A stretch of 64,000 bases of DNA from Streptacidiphilus melanogenes. GTDB taxonomy: Bacteria; Actinomycetota; Actinomycetes; Streptomycetales; Streptomycetaceae. The stretch is from the NCBI RefSeq assembly GCF_000787835.1, contig NZ_BBPP01000015.1:29240-93239 (forward strand), read 5' to 3'. This document shows positions 1 through 8,521 of this stretch, piece after piece. The notes under the pieces were generated by a model. The model worked only from the letters and a program-made list of their open reading frames with translations. It searched no databases and was not told the DNA's origin. Position numbers and translations under genes: made by a program. How positions within the stretch are numbered: position 1 is the first letter of the stretch; each line of letters opens with the position of its first letter.

Positions 1-1
1 C

Positions 2-1282
2 GTGACCCGCCTGGAGTCCTGGACCGGCTCCACCCGTCCCGGCAACTTCGCGCTCGGGGCCGTCGACGACCTGGAGCTCACCGAGTCCGTCGCCCGCGAC
101 ATCGGCCGAGAGCTGCACGCGGCCGGGGTGAGCCTCGACTACGCGCCCAGCGCCGACGTCAACTCCAACCCCCGCAACCCTGTCATCGGCGTCCGCTCCT
201 TCGGGGCCGGGCCGGACCTGGTCGCCCGCCACACGGCCGCCTGGATCCGCGGGCTCCAGGCTTCGGGCGTGGCCGCCTGCGCCAAGCACTTCCCCGGGCA
301 CGGCGACACCGCCGTCGACTCCCACCTCGGGCTGCCCAGCTACGAGGCGTCCGTGGCGGAGATCGCCGCGACCGCCCTGCCGCCCTTCCGCGCGGCGCTG
401 GAGGCGGGCGTGCGGGTGGTCATGACGGGGCATCTGCTCGTCCCCGCCTACGACGCAGAGCATCCGGCGACGCTCAGCCGGGCGATCGTCACGGACCTGC
501 TCCGCGGCGAGCTCGGCTTCGACGGGCTGGTGGTCACCGACGCGATCGAGATGGGCGCCGTCGCCGACCGCTACGGCATCGGCGGCGCCGCGGTGGCGGC
601 GATCGCCGCAGGCTGCGACGCCGTCTGCACCGGCGGCGAGCGCGCCGACGCGGGGATGGTCGACCTGCTGGCGGGCACGCTGCTGGAGGCGGTCGCCGCC
701 GGGGAGTTGAGCGAGGAGCGGCTGCGCGGGGCGGCCGACCGGGTTCGCGGGTTCGCGGCCTGGTCCACCGGTCTGGGGCAGGCCGTGCCCACCGACGCGA
801 TCCGCGGCGACATCGGCTTCGCCGCGGCCCGACGCGCGATCCGCCTCAGCGGCGCGGTGGACCGGTCGCTGCCGATCCCGGCCGCCCCGCACGTGGCCGA
901 GCTGGTCCCGACGACCAATCTGGCGATCGGCAAGGAGACGCCCTGGGGCGTCGCCGCCCCGCTGCGCGAACGCATGCCCGGAACCACCTTCGTCCGCGTG
1001 CACGCCTCGCAACTCACCCCCGACGCAGGGGTGCTGGACGAACTGGTGCTGAAGCCGGCCGTCGGCCGGCCGCTCGTCGTGGTGGTCCGCGACGCCTCCC
1101 GGCACGACTGGATGGGCTGCGCACTCGCCCGGCTGGTCCGCGCCCGGGAGGACGCGATCGTGGTGGAGATGGGGTTGCCCGGCGCGGAGCGGCCGGGTGC
1201 GGTCCACATCGTCACCCACGGGGCGACCACCGCCTCGGGCGTGGCCGCCGCGGAGGCACTCCTCGCGCGGCGGCCGGCCTAG
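2..1282 (+). CDS. Glycoside hydrolase family 3 protein, NagZ-like, 5' truncated by window edge
   Basis: Family 3 glycosidase of the beta-N-acetylglucosaminidase (NagZ) type, expected to remove terminal GlcNAc from cell-wall fragments or glycans. The visible part has the loop KHFPGHGDT...DSH at about residues 95-108, which in NagZ enzymes holds the His/Asp acid-base dyad, and VVTDAIEMG around residue 180, whose Asp is the nucleophile. The frame is open from the first base, so the true start and the first part of the TIM barrel lie outside the window. After the barrel there is a C-terminal region of roughly 150 residues that I do not assign further. The gene is convergent with the PNGase A-like gene and shares a strong hairpin with it. 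The family is clear; the natural substrate is inferred. Confidence 0.85.
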   Translation: MTRLESWTGSTRPGNFALGAVDDLELTESVARDIGRELHAAGVSLDYAPSADVNSNPRNPVIGVRSFGAGPDLVARHTAAWIRGLQASGVAACAKHFPGHGDTAVDSHLGLPSYEASVAEIAATALPPFRAALEAGVRVVMTGHLLVPAYDAEHPATLSRAIVTDLLRGELGFDGLVVTDAIEMGAVADRYGIGGAAVAAIAAGCDAVCTGGERADAGMVDLLAGTLLEAVAAGELSEERLRGAADRVRGFAAWSTGLGQAVPTDAIRGDIGFAAARRAIRLSGAVDRSLPIPAAPHVAELVPTTNLAIGKETPWGVAAPLRERMPGTTFVRVHASQLTPDAGVLDELVLKPAVGRPLVVVVRDASRHDWMGCALARLVRAREDAIVVEMGLPGAERPGAVHIVTHGATTASGVAAAEALLARRPA

Positions 1283-1377
1283 CCGACCGGGGCTTGGGTC
1301 GGACGTGGTGGGGGACGCGCCCTTGCCGGGACGCGTGGTGGGACACCCGGGCCCGGCAGACGGGCGACCGCGTGGGA

Positions 1378-1411
1378 CCGGGCTTCGGCGGGGGTCTCCG
1401 CCGAAGCCCGG
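1378..1411. terminator. Bidirectional hairpin between convergent genes
   Basis: Perfect 14-bp inverted repeat: CCGGGCTTCGGCGG at 1378-1391 and its complement at 1398-1411, with a 6-nt loop. It lies in the gap between the convergent GH3 and PNGase A-like genes and has no T-run, as is usual for actinomycete terminators. Confidence 0.75.
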
Positions 1412-1454
1412 GGTGGTCAGGGGTCGTGCGGCGGGGCCGCAGGCGGTTGCGGGC

Positions 1455-3131
1455 TCAGCGGCAGTCGGTGACGTGGTCCTCGGTCACGTACCCGTGGTCG
1501 GCGCGGATCAGGTGGTCGTAGCAGGCGCCGGTGTCGGTGGTGCCGGTGAAGTGCTCGGAGTCCTGACCGTCGGCCGCCGTGGTGACCCCGTTCGTGCGGG
1601 CGAGCACGCCGGAGGCGTCGACGAGGTCACGGCTGAATCCGACCGTGCGCCAGTGGCCGCCCTGGCCGACGCTGTCGGTCAGGATGCGGCCCTGGTGGAC
1701 GGTGGCGGACAGGGAGTAGTTGTCGCCGTCGGTGTACAGCGGGACGTCGGAGTCGACGGTGATCGGGTAGTCCCAGCTGTGCCTCGCCGCCGTTGCGCGC
1801 CCGTGCTCCGGCGTCGTGGTCACGACGGTCGTGCCGTTCTCACGCTGGGACATCACCTGCTTCTGCCCGCCGCTGGAGACGGCGTCGGTGTTGAGGTAGC
1901 CCGCCTGCTGCGTGACCGTGGTGCGGACGCGTCCGGCGGAGGTGTCCAGCCAGCCCGAGGTGGTCCACGAACGGTGCGCGCTGACCCGGACGTCGACCAG
2001 GTCGCCCGCGCCGGGTGTCTCCGTGGTTGTGACGGAGGGGCTGAGCGAGAGGGTGTCCTCGGTGAGTGCGCCGCTGGTCCGCGCGGCGTGGTGGTCGGTG
2101 TCGAGGAAGAGCGTGCTGTCCACGGTCCAGCCGTCGGCGGCGCCGTAGGGGGTGATCGTGAAGGTGTGCGGCCTGCCGTCCACCAGCAGCCCGGCGAAGG
2201 GCGTCAGGTCCAGGTCGTAGGCCTGCGTGACGAACTGGTCCACGGCCGGGATGGGCCGCCACAGCGTCGGCACGATGCCGCCGGAGTAGACGACGGGGTA
2301 CGGCTGGGCGATCCCGGCGGGGCGACCGTCGACGGACACCTGCACCTCGCGGTAGGAGCCGCCACCGCAGAGGTAGTCGGGGTACTTGTTCGCCAGGTCC
2401 GTCGGCACCGAGTCGAACCACTGCTCGTCGCAGCCGCCGCCCCGGGCGTAGACCTCCATCCGCACGCCGGTGAGGTTGCGCGGCAGGGTGACCGTCTTCG
2501 AGGACGACTGGCCGGGGTTCAGGTAGGTCCAGCCGGCGTCGGTGGTCGAGGCGGAGAGCGGCAGCACCTGGTCGGCGGTGTGCGCGGGCGGGTTGCGGTG
2601 GTCGGCCTGGTAGTACGTCAGCGTCAGCTTCATGTGGTAGACGCCGGTGTAGGTGGAGTTGACCACGTTGCCGAGCGAGACCGCGATCGGCTGCTGCTCG
2701 CGCAGCAACGGGATGAACGCGCTGACGTCCTTCTCCAGCGACCAGCTGATGCCCTGCTGGGTCGGCTCGGGCGTGCTGGTGCGCAGCACCTCCGCGCCGC
2801 CGATCCACACCCCCGCGAGCCGGTCGTACTGCCGTCCCTGCACGCTGCCGGACCAGTTCAGCACGACCTTGCTCCACGGCCCGGGACAGTCGGCCGGCGG
2901 CGTCACCGTCCCGCTCCACGCGGGGGAGGAGATGGTGTTGCCGAAGTCGTACTGCATCTCCGTGACGGTGCAGTGGTGCGTGTCCGGCTGGCTCACCGGG
3001 GGCAGTGCGGTGACCGGGTTCTGATAGTTCGTCTCGATCTGCCCCTGGTCGGCCTGGGCCGTCCCCGTCCCGAGCAGGGCGGCACAGAGCAGGGCCGCCG
3101 TTCCGAGCACGCCTGCGGCGCGCATGCGCAT
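1455..3131 (-). CDS. Secreted peptide-N4-(N-acetyl-beta-glucosaminyl)asparagine amidase A-like protein
   Basis: Resembles peptide-N-glycosidase A (PNGase A family), enzymes that cleave the amide between Asn and the first GlcNAc of N-glycans. About 558 residues. The N-terminus MRMRAAGVLGTAALL is a Sec-type signal peptide ending near AQADQ. The body is rich in beta-strand and aromatic residues, with Asp/Glu-containing stretches such as GGGCDEQWF and LFLDTDHH. I chose the ATG at 3131 because GGGAGGGG lies just upstream on the minus strand; the frame stays open 61 codons further, but that part is Arg/Pro-rich and not secretory. Its neighbour is a family 3 hexosaminidase, which fits a secreted or periplasm-side glycan-salvage role. 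Family assignment is from overall similarity; activity is untested. Confidence 0.7.
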   Translation of the reverse strand: MRMRAAGVLGTAALLCAALLGTGTAQADQGQIETNYQNPVTALPPVSQPDTHHCTVTEMQYDFGNTISSPAWSGTVTPPADCPGPWSKVVLNWSGSVQGRQYDRLAGVWIGGAEVLRTSTPEPTQQGISWSLEKDVSAFIPLLREQQPIAVSLGNVVNSTYTGVYHMKLTLTYYQADHRNPPAHTADQVLPLSASTTDAGWTYLNPGQSSSKTVTLPRNLTGVRMEVYARGGGCDEQWFDSVPTDLANKYPDYLCGGGSYREVQVSVDGRPAGIAQPYPVVYSGGIVPTLWRPIPAVDQFVTQAYDLDLTPFAGLLVDGRPHTFTITPYGAADGWTVDSTLFLDTDHHAARTSGALTEDTLSLSPSVTTTETPGAGDLVDVRVSAHRSWTTSGWLDTSAGRVRTTVTQQAGYLNTDAVSSGGQKQVMSQRENGTTVVTTTPEHGRATAARHSWDYPITVDSDVPLYTDGDNYSLSATVHQGRILTDSVGQGGHWRTVGFSRDLVDASGVLARTNGVTTAADGQDSEHFTGTTDTGACYDHLIRADHGYVTEDHVTDCR

Positions 3132-3255
3132 GGGTTCCCCTCCCGTCGATCTTGACTGGGTGGTACGGGAGGACCCTGGCACCCCTACGCGGGGAGGCAC
3201 AAGAGGGCGTCGGCGTGCGGTCGTCTGTGGCATGGCTGTGACAGGCGGCTCACGA

Positions 3256-3302
3256 AGTTGTGGATCTTCGAGGGATACAACTGTGACGAACACTGACGAA
3301 CA
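3256..3302. promoter_or_regulatory. Divergent intergenic region with inverted and direct repeats
   Basis: The 183-bp gap between the divergent PNGase A-like and DUF4232 genes holds AGTTGT (3256-3261) facing ACAACT (3277-3282) and a tandem TGACGAACA pair at 3284-3292 and 3294-3302, just before the lipoprotein start. It could serve as an operator or as promoter elements. No canonical -35/-10 pair with 16-18 bp spacing was found. Confidence 0.3.
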
Positions 3303-3314
3303 TCGGGGAATCAC

Positions 3315-4019
3315 ATGCGCACCACGTCACGCTTCATCGTCACCGCCGCGACCGCCCTGACGGCCGGTCTCGCGTTGACCGCCTGCGGCAGCTCCGCCGC
3401 CTCGTCCGCGGCGGCCGGCTCCGCCTCGCCGGTCGCCTCCGGCGGGACGGCCGTCGCGACGGCCGCAGCGAGCGCCGGCGCCGGCGCCGGTGCGACCTCC
3501 GGCGGTACCACGGGCGGTGCGACCGGCGGTGCCGACGGCGGTTCCACGGGCGGCACCAGCGTCTCCGCGGCGAAGCACTGCACCGTCGCCGACGTGAAGC
3601 TCACCGTGCAGGGCCCGACCGCGCACGCCTCCGAGCAGCAGCCGGCCACGGCGAGCATCCACGCGGTCAACACCTCGGGCCACAGCTGCACCCTGACCGG
3701 CTTCCCCGGCGTGCGGCTCGCCGACGACCAGGGCAAGTCCTCCCCGATCGACGCGGTGCGCCGCCAGGGCGTCCAGAGCGACCAGGTGACCCTCGCCGCG
3801 GGCGCCACGGCCACCGCCGACCTGCTCTACAGCGACGTGAACAGCCAGGGCTCCGCCTCCGGCCGCCTGGTGTGCGCGGTGACCGGCTCGAAGGTCGCGG
3901 TCATCCTCCCGAACACCACCCAGCAGGTGAAGGTGCCGGTCAGCGGCGGCGTCGACAACGGCACCCTCAACGTCTGCGGCGAGCTGACGGTCGACCCCTT
4001 CGCGGGCGTGCAGGACTGA
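3315..4019 (+). CDS. DUF4232 domain-containing lipoprotein
   Basis: 234 residues. The N-terminus MRTTSRFIVTAATALTAG is a signal peptide ending in the lipobox LTAC-G (lipidation Cys at about residue 24). A Ser/Ala/Gly/Thr-rich linker follows (roughly 25-80), then a DUF4232-type beta-sandwich (about 85-225) with the typical pattern AKHCTVADVKLTVQG ... CTLTGFPGVRLAD ... CGELTVDPF. It should sit on the outer face of the membrane, facing the cell wall. The family has no established function. The start ATG has GGGGAA upstream. The linker is so Gly/Ala-rich that other frames stay open across it. It ends 7 bp from the convergent sugar porter stop. Confidence 0.85.
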   Translation: MRTTSRFIVTAATALTAGLALTACGSSAASSAAAGSASPVASGGTAVATAAASAGAGAGATSGGTTGGATGGADGGSTGGTSVSAAKHCTVADVKLTVQGPTAHASEQQPATASIHAVNTSGHSCTLTGFPGVRLADDQGKSSPIDAVRRQGVQSDQVTLAAGATATADLLYSDVNSQGSASGRLVCAVTGSKVAVILPNTTQQVKVPVSGGVDNGTLNVCGELTVDPFAGVQD

Positions 4020-4026
4020 CCTGCCG

Positions 4027-5430
4027 TCAGCCCATCTCCTCCAGGGTCTTGCCCTTGGTCTCGGGGACGAAGCGCAGCACGAACGGGACCGAGAGCAGGG
4101 CGAAGGCCGCGTAGATCACGTACGTGGCCGTCAGGTTCCAGCCCGACAGGCTCGGGAAGCTCGCGGTGATGGCCCAGTTGGCGATCCACTGGGCCGCCGC
4201 CGCGACGCCCAGCGCGGCGGCGCGGATGCGGTTCGGGAACATCTCGCCGAGCATGACCCAGACCACCACGCCCCAGGACATGGCGAAGAAGAAGACGAAG
4301 GCGTGCGCCGCGACCAGCGCCACCACGCCCTGCGCGTGCGGCAGTGTGCCGCCGTGCAGCCAGGAGAAGGCCCACGCCTCGAGCGCCAGGGCGACGGTCA
4401 TGCCGACGGAGCCGATCAGCGCCAGCGGCTTGCGGCCGATCCGGTCGACCAGCACGATCGCCACGACGGTGCCGACGATGTTGATGATCGACGTCGTGAA
4501 CGAGTAGAAGAACGACGAGCTGGGGTCGACGCCCACCGACTGCCACAGCGTGGAGCTGTAGTAGAAGGCCACGTTGATGCCGACCAGCTGCTGGAACACC
4601 GACAGCCCGATGCCGACCCACACCACCGGCAGCAGCCCGAATCGGCCGCCGAGCAGGTCGCGGAAGGTGGACCGGTGCTCGCTGCGCATGGCCGCGTCGA
4701 TCTGGGCGACGCGCGCGTCAAGGTCCGTGCCCGGGCCCTCGACCTCGGCGATGACGGCCTTGGCGCGGTCGATCCGGCCGGCGGAGATCAAAAAGCGCGG
4801 GGACTCAGGGATCGCGAAGGACAGCAGGCCGTAGAGCGCGGCCGGGACCACCATCACGCCGAGCATGACCTGCCAGGCCTCCAGGCCCAGCAGGTGGCCG
4901 CGCTGGTCGCCGTGGGCGGCCTGCAGGATGCCCCAGTTGACGAGCTGTGAGATCGCGATGCCGACCACGATCGCCGCCTGCTGGAAGGAGCCGAGCCGGC
5001 CCCGGTAGGCGGGCGGGGCGACCTCGGCGATGTAGGCGGGGCCGATCACCGACGCCATGCCGATGCCGATGCCGCCCAGGGTGCGCCACAGCACCAGGTC
5101 CCACAGCGAGAACGGCAGCGCGGAGCCGACGGCGCTGATCGTGAACAAGGCGGCGGCGATCTGCATCACCCGGATCCGGCCGATCCGGTCGGCCGTCCGC
5201 CCGGCCAGCGCCGCGCCGATCGCGCTGCCGATCAGCGCGACGGCCACGACCTGCGCCAGCTCGGCCGAGCCCACGTGGTACCGGTGCTGGATCGCGGTGA
5301 CCGCCCCGTTGATCACGGAGCTGTCGTAGCCGAAGAGGAAACCGCCCATGGCGGCCGCGGCGGTGATGAAGATGACGTGGCCCAGGTTGTCCGACGGCGC
5401 GGCCTTCCCGGGCGCAAGAGTGGTGGTCAC
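4027..5430 (-). CDS. Sugar porter family MFS transporter
   Basis: 467-residue member of the sugar porter branch of the major facilitator superfamily, importing a monosaccharide such as glucose, xylose or galactose, probably with protons. Signatures: GYDSSVING in helix 1 (about 34-42), RTADRIGRIRVM in loop 2-3, PESPRFL at the end of the sixth helix, DRIGRKPL in loop 8-9 and PETKGKTLEEMG at the C-terminus. Twelve hydrophobic segments are visible. Start GTG with AGGAG nearby. It is transcribed alone, from a promoter between it and xdhC that carries two related putative operator sequences, so substrate-dependent control is likely. The exact sugar cannot be told from sequence. Confidence 0.9.
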   Translation of the reverse strand: MTTTLAPGKAAPSDNLGHVIFITAAAAMGGFLFGYDSSVINGAVTAIQHRYHVGSAELAQVVAVALIGSAIGAALAGRTADRIGRIRVMQIAAALFTISAVGSALPFSLWDLVLWRTLGGIGIGMASVIGPAYIAEVAPPAYRGRLGSFQQAAIVVGIAISQLVNWGILQAAHGDQRGHLLGLEAWQVMLGVMVVPAALYGLLSFAIPESPRFLISAGRIDRAKAVIAEVEGPGTDLDARVAQIDAAMRSEHRSTFRDLLGGRFGLLPVVWVGIGLSVFQQLVGINVAFYYSSTLWQSVGVDPSSSFFYSFTTSIINIVGTVVAIVLVDRIGRKPLALIGSVGMTVALALEAWAFSWLHGGTLPHAQGVVALVAAHAFVFFFAMSWGVVVWVMLGEMFPNRIRAAALGVAAAAQWIANWAITASFPSLSGWNLTATYVIYAAFALLSVPFVLRFVPETKGKTLEEMG

Positions 5431-5463
5431 GTTGCGCTCCTGAAGAACAAGGTCAACGTGCCG

Positions 5464-5491
5464 ACCATATGCCTTTAGGTTGTTAAGTCAA
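5464..5491 (-). promoter_or_regulatory. Sigma-70-like promoter for the sugar porter
   Basis: On the minus strand, TTGACT (complement of 5486-5491) is followed after 16 bp by TATGGT (complement of 5464-5469), 34 bp before the GTG start. The -35 box is part of a repeated putative operator. Confidence 0.55.
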
Positions 5492-5546
5492 AACCGCCTG
5501 AAATGCGGGTCAGCCTTGCCAGTATGTCTTCAGTTATTGAAGTCAA
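5473..5546 (-). promoter_or_regulatory. Two direct repeats, putative operators of the sugar porter gene
   Basis: Two 19-bp minus-strand sequences starting TTGACTT (complements of 5473-5491 and 5528-5546) agree at 14 of 19 positions and lie 55 bp apart. The outer one also contains the inverted repeat CTTCA-N5-TGAAG and overlaps the xdhC stop codon. The inner one covers the -35 box. This arrangement suggests repression by an unidentified regulator. Confidence 0.4.
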
Positions 5547-6703
5547 GCGATACGACGTGGCTCCTCGGCCGTCGACCGCAGGTCATGGTGGATCGGGCCG
5601 TCGTGGGCGCTGAGCGGGAGGCAGCCGCCGCCGCGCCGGTGCGCCACGATCTCGGCGGCGACGGCCACGGCCGTCTCCTCCGGGGTGCGCGCGCCGAGGT
5701 CCAGGCCGATAGGGGAGCGCAGCCGTGTCAGCTCCACCTCGGTCAGGCCCGCCTCACGCAGGCGGTCGAGCCGCTCGTGGTGGGTGCGGCGCGAGCCCAT
5801 CGCGCCGACGAAGCCGAGCGGCATCCGCAGGGCGCGCTCCAGCAGCGGGATGTCGAACTTGGCGTCATGGGTCAGCACGCACAGCGCGGTCCGCGCGTCG
5901 AGGCGACCGGCCGCCGCCTCGGTGTCGAGGTAGCGGTGCGGCCACTGGACGACCACGCGGTCCGCCTCCGGGAAGCGGCGCTCGGTGGCGAAGACCGGAC
6001 GGGCGTCGCACACCGTCACCTCGTAGCCGAGGAACTTGCCGACCCGGGCCACCGCGCCCGCGAAGTCGATGGCCCCGAAGACGATCATGCGCGGCGCGGG
6101 CGCGTAGGACTCGACGAAGAACACCGCCGCCGCATCGGAGTTGGGGTCGCACGGGCGGCCGTCCAGCGCGAGCGTGAGCCCGCCGGTGCGGCCGGCGTCG
6201 AGCATCGCGCGGGCCTGGCGGACCGCGGCGTCCTCGAGCAGCGGCGAGGAGAAGCTGCCGTGGTGGGTGTCGCCGGTGACGGCGACGGTCCGGCCGAGCA
6301 GGTCGGCCGGACCGCGGACGCAGCGCACCAGCGCCACCGGCGTGCCCGAATGGACGTAGGCGATGCCCGCGTCCATGCCGTCGGACGCGCCCGGGACGAC
6401 CGGCTGCACGAAGACGTCGATGATCCCGCCGCAGGTGAGGCCCACCGCGAAGGCGTCCTCGTCGCTGTAGCCGAAGCGGTGCAGCACCGGCTCGCCGCTC
6501 GCCAGCGCCTCCTGGCACAGCTCGTAGACGGCGCCCTCGACACAGCCGCCGGAGACGGATCCCACGGCCTCGCCGTCCGCGTCCACAGCCAGTGCGGCGC
6601 CCGGGTCGCGCGGGGCGCTCCCGGACACGGCGACGACGGTGGCCACGGCGAAGGGGCGACCGGCGGCGTGCCAGGTGGCGAGCTGCTCGGCGATGTCCTG
6701 CAT
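5543..6703 (-). CDS. xdhC: XdhC/CoxI family protein, xanthine dehydrogenase maturation factor
   Basis: 386 residues. XdhC proteins bind and protect the molybdenum cofactor, help its sulfuration, and insert it into the xanthine dehydrogenase large subunit in the cytoplasm. The N-terminal XdhC_CoxI part has VSGSAPRDPGAAL (about 25-37) and SVSGGCVEGAVYELC (about 48-62). The C-terminal Rossmann part includes RMIVFGAIDFAGAVARVGKFLGYEV and GAMGSRRTHHERLDRLREAG, split here only for description. Start ATG has AAGGAG upstream. It lies directly after the purine permease on the same strand and near the XDH subunit operon, which supports the role. The Gly-rich NAD-type loop is GAID rather than the usual GAGHV, a mild departure. 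Confidence 0.88.
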   Translation of the reverse strand: MQDIAEQLATWHAAGRPFAVATVVAVSGSAPRDPGAALAVDADGEAVGSVSGGCVEGAVYELCQEALASGEPVLHRFGYSDEDAFAVGLTCGGIIDVFVQPVVPGASDGMDAGIAYVHSGTPVALVRCVRGPADLLGRTVAVTGDTHHGSFSSPLLEDAAVRQARAMLDAGRTGGLTLALDGRPCDPNSDAAAVFFVESYAPAPRMIVFGAIDFAGAVARVGKFLGYEVTVCDARPVFATERRFPEADRVVVQWPHRYLDTEAAAGRLDARTALCVLTHDAKFDIPLLERALRMPLGFVGAMGSRRTHHERLDRLREAGLTEVELTRLRSPIGLDLGARTPEETAVAVAAEIVAHRRGGGCLPLSAHDGPIHHDLRSTAEEPRRIA

Positions 6704-6740
6704 GGGAGGCGCTCCTTCGTACGGGTTGCTACGGGTGGTG

Positions 6741-6771
6741 CCGGGCCGCCCCCGGGTGGAGGGCGGCCCGG
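6741..6771 (-). terminator. Hairpin after the NCS2 permease gene
   Basis: Perfect 11-bp stem CCGGGCCGCCC (6741-6751) with GGGCGGCCCGG (6761-6771) and a 9-nt loop, 7 bp past the permease stop. It probably ends or attenuates the transcript before xdhC. Confidence 0.7.
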
Positions 6772-6778
6772 CCTCGGC

Positions 6779-8254
6779 TCAGTGGACCCCGAGCCAGAGC
6801 TTGATCGGATGAAGTGCGAAGTAAACGAGGAAGACCGCGGTCAGACCCCACATCAGCACGCCCGGCTCGCGCCAGCGGCCACGTCCGGCCTTGATGGCGC
6901 AGTAGGCGATGACGCCCGCGCCGACGCCGGCGGTGATCGAGTAGGTGAACGGCATCAGGGCGATGGTGAGGAAGGCGGGGATCGCCACCTCGCGGTCGGC
7001 CCACTCGATGTGGCGGGCCTGGGCCAGCATCATCGAGCCGATGACGACCAGCGCGGCCGCCGCGACCTGGCCGGGCACCATGCCGGCCAGCGGGGTGAAG
7101 AACAGCATCGCCGCGAAGACCAGACCGGTCACGACGCTGGAGAAACCGGTGCGCGCGCCCTCGCCGACGCCGGTCGCCGACTCGATGAAGACCGTCTGCC
7201 CGGAGGCTCCGGCCACACCGCCGATGATGCCGCCGGTGCCGTCGACGAACAGCGCCTTGGACAGGCCGGGCATCCGGCCCTGCTCGTCGGCCAGCCCGGC
7301 CTCGGTGCCGATGCCGATGATGGTCGCCATCGCGTCGAAGAAGCCGGCCAGGACCAGCGCGAAGACGGCGAACCCGGCGCTGAGCGCGCCCATGCCCTTG
7401 CTGCCGAACGCGCCGAACAGGTCGATGTGCCCGAAGAGCCCGAAGTCCGGTGAGGCGACCGGGTTCCCGGGCCACTTCGGCACCGAGATGCCCCAGGTGG
7501 CGTCGGGGATGTTCAGCGCGGCGTTGAGGATCAGCGACAGCACGGTGCCGACGACGATGCCGATCAGGATCGCGCCCGGGACCTTGCGGGTCTGCAGGAT
7601 GAAGATGGTCAGCAGGGTGATCGCGAAGATCAGCACCGGCCAGCCCTGCAGGTTGTCGCTGACGCCCAGCTGGAGCGGGGTGTCGGTGTGGGCGGCGTCC
7701 GGGATGCGCGACACGAAGCCGGCGTTGACCAGGCCGATGAGCGCGATGAACAGGCCGATCCCGATGGTGATGGCGTGCTTGAGCGCCATCGGGATGCCGT
7801 TCATGATCTTCTCGCGCAGGCCGGTGACGACCAGCAGCACGATCGCGGCGCCGTAGATGACACAGAGTCCCATGGCCTGGGGCCAGGTCACATGAGGGAC
7901 CATCACCGCGGCGAGGGTGTTCGAGACGCTCAGACCGGCTGCCGCGGCGAGCGGCGCGTTGCCGACGACGCCGAGCAGGATGGTCGTGATCGCCGCGGCG
8001 ACGGCCGTGGCGGTGGTGACCTGCGCGTGGCTGAGATGGTGCCCGTTCACGTCCGGAACGGACAGGATGATCGGGTTCAGCAGCAGGATGTACGCCATCG
8101 CCATGAAGGTGGTCAGACCACCTCGGACCTCGCCCGCGATGGTGGATCCTCGGGCGGAGATCTTGAAGAAGCTGTCGATGACGTTCTTCGGCTTCGGCGT
8201 GGGTCTGTTGGGGTCGGACGGAGAGACGCTGGGTTCCGTGGAGATCTGGGTCAC
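6779..8254 (-). CDS. NCS2 family purine permease (AzgA-like)
   Basis: 491-residue nucleobase permease of the AzgA/guanine-hypoxanthine group of NCS2 proteins, with about 12 membrane segments. Signatures: ARGSTIAGEVRGGLTTFMAM near the N-terminus, LSVSNTLAAVMVPHVTWPQAMG, VDGTGGIIGGVAGASGQTVFIESATGVGEGARTG (broken here for description) in the middle, and ALMPFTYSITAGVGAG near the end. It would bring hypoxanthine, guanine or xanthine to the neighbouring xanthine dehydrogenase. I chose the GTG at 8254 because GGGAG lies 7 nt upstream and family members start at about this point; the open frame runs 77 codons further through Pro/Ser-rich, non-homologous sequence. Confidence 0.88.
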   Translation of the reverse strand: MTQISTEPSVSPSDPNRPTPKPKNVIDSFFKISARGSTIAGEVRGGLTTFMAMAYILLLNPIILSVPDVNGHHLSHAQVTTATAVAAAITTILLGVVGNAPLAAAAGLSVSNTLAAVMVPHVTWPQAMGLCVIYGAAIVLLVVTGLREKIMNGIPMALKHAITIGIGLFIALIGLVNAGFVSRIPDAAHTDTPLQLGVSDNLQGWPVLIFAITLLTIFILQTRKVPGAILIGIVVGTVLSLILNAALNIPDATWGISVPKWPGNPVASPDFGLFGHIDLFGAFGSKGMGALSAGFAVFALVLAGFFDAMATIIGIGTEAGLADEQGRMPGLSKALFVDGTGGIIGGVAGASGQTVFIESATGVGEGARTGFSSVVTGLVFAAMLFFTPLAGMVPGQVAAAALVVIGSMMLAQARHIEWADREVAIPAFLTIALMPFTYSITAGVGAGVIAYCAIKAGRGRWREPGVLMWGLTAVFLVYFALHPIKLWLGVH

Positions 8255-8348
8255 GGTTCCACTCCCAAGTTTCGAAGGGGGTTGGGGTGGGGCGGCCGGC
8301 CTGGGTGACCCGCTAGGTGGGGATTCAGGGGACGGTGCGGCGCGCTTT

Positions 8349-8356
8349 ACTGATGG
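8349..8356 (-). promoter_or_regulatory. Half-site matching the xdh operon palindrome
   Basis: ACTGATGG upstream of the permease start equals one arm of the 19-bp palindrome at 12354-12372 upstream of the xdh operon. A single 8-mer match could be chance. Confidence 0.2.
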
Positions 8357-8454
8357 TGCTGCCGGTGTGTCACGGGCCTCGGCGAAGGCGTCGTGCCGGC
8401 TGGTGCGGGGTACATCGTTTTCTTTCTGTGGTGCTTTTTTGGTGCGTTGGGATG

Positions 8455-8505
8455 ACCCCGGGGCGGGGGCGGGAAGACCTGACATGGCTGTCCCCGCCCC
8501 GGGGT
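8455..8505 (-). terminator. Terminator of the xanthine dehydrogenase operon
   Basis: Perfect 14-bp inverted repeat ACCCCGGGGCGGGG (8455-8468) and CCCCGCCCCGGGGT (8492-8505) with a 23-nt loop, 17 bp beyond the stop of the molybdenum subunit gene. A T-rich tract (8418-8440 on the plus strand) lies just beyond it. Confidence 0.7.
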
Positions 8506-8521
8506 GGTCTGTGAGGTCCCG

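Noticed and set aside
5480..7453. 657-codon plus-strand frame opposite xdhC and the purine permease
   Set aside because: Crosses two real genes and a terminator hairpin, with no coherent domain.
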